Shown here: in pieces, positions 5,456 to 6,477 of the stretch
Layout: the number at the start of each line of letters is the position of its first letter
How positions within the stretch are numbered: the stretch's first letter is position 1
Assembly (NCBI GenBank): GCA_049976445.1
Contig: JBMFIF010000079.1
Span: 1-6,477, forward strand
Origin: JAVZOV01 sp049976445
GTDB taxonomy: Archaea; Thermoproteota; Thermoprotei; Gearchaeales; WAQG01
Length of the DNA stretch: 6,477 nucleotides
Direction of reading: 5' to 3'
Made by a program: the position numbers and the translations under genes
The notes under the pieces: generated by a model
The model's database searches: none
Seen by the model: the letters and a program-made list of their open reading frames with translations, nothing else
Told to the model about the DNA's origin: nothing

Positions 5456-6208
5456 ATCTATAGGTATGCTGGCTCCATTTATGTATGTGGCTAGATTAGA
5501 TGCTAAGAAGAGTATAACATTAGCATACTCTTCAGGTGATCCTAAACGCCCTAATGGTATATCTTTAGACATTTCTTTTATTACATCATTAATATCCTTA
5601 TTTTCTTTTTTGGCTCTATTCATTGCTAATTCTTTGACTCTATCAGTCAATATTAAACCTGGTAATACTGAATTCACTAGGATACCTTTCCTACCTAACT
5701 CTTTTGATAATGTTCGAACTAATCCTGCTATACTAATCCTCACAACATCACTCAGTACTAGATCTTCTATAGGCTCTTTTATCGCAGTCGATGCAGAAAA
5801 TATTATTCTACCACCCTGTGTCATAAGTTCAGCAGCATGTCTTGCACATCTTACTGCACTAAGCATAAGAAGCTCTGAAGCCCGCACCCAATCATCATCA
5901 CTTAGATCCATAAATCTACCAGGTCTTGGACCACCAGTAACGTAAATTAACACGTCTAGTCCATTAAAAATTTTCTTAACTTCACTAAATAAATTATCTA
6001 TTTCATCCTTTTTTGTTAAATCAGCCTTAACCATGTAAACTTCACCTAAAGATTTTAAGGATTCATAAGCTTTTTTAAGATTTTCACTATTAGAAGAACT
6101 TACTATTACTCTAGCACCATTTATTAAAAAAGCTCTTGCAGATGCATATCCTAAGCCTTTCGATGCAGCAGTAACTAAGACTCTCTTACCATTTAATCCC
6201 AGATCCAT
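5429..6208 (-). CDS. SDR-family oxidoreductase (3-oxoacyl-ACP reductase-like) lacking the catalytic Tyr/Lys
   Basis: The 259-residue product has a classical SDR Rossmann fold, for NAD(P)-dependent carbonyl or alcohol redox chemistry. The cofactor site is TAASKGLG (13-20), the acidic Asp63 follows in KADL, and YVTGG (89-93) stands in for NNAG. Ser138 and Ser140 in FSAST fit the catalytic serine region. The usual YxxxK is absent: by alignment to SKAAL-type helices, Ser153 replaces Tyr and Arg157 replaces Lys in VLSDVVRISIAGL. PGLILTDR (183-190), PLGRLGSPEEYAN (218-230) and the C-terminal SIPIDGG are otherwise normal. This combination matches a known BKR-like SDR subgroup (PRK08339/cd05344 type) with an atypical catalytic set, so the loss is a family trait, not decay. 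Substrate unknown. A GTGATT motif (213-218 of the 62xx block, i.e. 6213-6218) sits about four bases before the ATG at 6208. Confidence 0.9.
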   Translation of the reverse strand: MDLGLNGKRVLVTAASKGLGYASARAFLINGARVIVSSSNSENLKKAYESLKSLGEVYMVKADLTKKDEIDNLFSEVKKIFNGLDVLIYVTGGPRPGRFMDLSDDDWVRASELLMLSAVRCARHAAELMTQGGRIIFSASTAIKEPIEDLVLSDVVRISIAGLVRTLSKELGRKGILVNSVLPGLILTDRVKELAMNRAKKENKDINDVIKEMSKDIPLGRLGSPEEYANVILFLASNLATYINGASIPIDGGLLKSVF

Positions 6209-6238
6209 TTCTAATCACACTATATTCGTTCCAGACAG

Positions 6239-6253
6239 TTATAAATATTTGTG
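6239..6253 (-). promoter_or_regulatory. TATA-box promoter and leader of the SDR gene
   Basis: On the minus strand AAATATTTATAA (about 6240-6251) is a strong TATA core. A start near 6221 leaves a leader of about 13 bases that holds the GTGATT ribosome-binding-like motif (6213-6218) before the ATG at 6208. Unlike most neighbours this gene therefore seems to carry a short leader. Confidence 0.48.
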
Positions 6254-6467
6254 TACATAGGTTTCGAAAAGAAAGCTTACAGTTTTAACCATAAATTGTT
6301 GATATAAATGTGTTCTAGAAGGTTTTTCATTGGATAAGTTGCCTATAAAAAGAGATTAAAAATCATATTAACAGTTTTTCATGATATAGTTTTTTGGTTA
6401 TTATAGTTGTTCGATAATCTGTTTGCCTGTTAGTAAAGTTTATTTTGTGTTACACACACTATACCAT
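6254..6467. other. Non-coding right flank, no gene seen
   Basis: About 215 bases with stops in every frame and no recognisable RNA gene, repeat or element. The sequence is AT-rich. AAGTTTATTTT (about 6435-6446) near its end is TATA-like and sits about 26 bases before an ATG at 6468-6470, which could be the first codon of a rightward gene leaving the window after only three codons. That last point is speculative. Confidence 0.3.
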
Positions 6468-6477
6468 ATGCCAAGAA

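Noticed and set aside
5466..5945. Long plus-strand open frame opposite the SDR gene
   Set aside because: The minus strand encodes a complete SDR with all fold motifs; the plus frame is a codon-structure shadow.

Overview
The window looks like chromosomal DNA from an AT-rich, probably thermophilic or thermoacidophilic archaeon, most likely a Thermoproteota (crenarchaeal) lineage. The signs are TATA boxes about 25 bases before leaderless or nearly leaderless starts, short GGTGAT/AGGTG-like Shine-Dalgarno motifs where a leader exists, heavy ATA/AGA codon use, and archaeal-style families (DUF998, DUF309, SCO, FTR1, hemerythrin-like, small cupin, an SDR without the usual catalytic Tyr). The exact genus cannot be read from the sequence. 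No rRNA, tRNA or CRISPR array was seen.

Layout. (1) 50-499, minus: the N-terminal half of an FTR1-family iron permease that stops just after its second REXLE motif, probably a truncated pseudogene. (2) 500-1074: a gene-poor gap holding the FTR1 promoter, a perfect 24-bp palindrome (622-645), and a 198-bp MITE-like element (692-889) with perfect 18-bp terminal inverted repeats and an 8-bp target duplication. (3) 1075-3098, plus: a membrane/copper block made of a SCO1/SenC thioredoxin-fold protein, a three-helix membrane protein with a C-terminal cupredoxin domain, and a multi-helix membrane protein with a CPACG motif. The cupredoxin gene is interrupted by an in-frame TGA exactly where the fold normally has Trp, and all four copper-ligand positions are replaced. 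(4) 3223-4359, minus: a hemerythrin-like HHE protein and a DUF998 six-helix membrane protein, each with its own promoter. (5) 4426-5420, plus: a DUF309 protein and a small metal-type cupin, again with separate promoters. (6) 5429-6208, minus: an SDR-family oxidoreductase convergent with the cupin. (7) 6209-6477: the SDR promoter, then mostly featureless DNA with a possible gene start at the right edge.

How the genes may work together: SCO, the cupredoxin-like protein and the CPACG protein put copper- or thiol-type chemistry on the outer face of the membrane, as expected near a terminal oxidase, although no oxidase subunit gene is present here. FTR1 and the hemerythrin-like protein add an iron/oxygen theme. 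The remaining genes look like independent single-gene transcription units. The best candidates for something undescribed are the UGA-interrupted, copper-ligand-free membrane cupredoxin next to SCO, its CPACG membrane neighbour, and the MITE.
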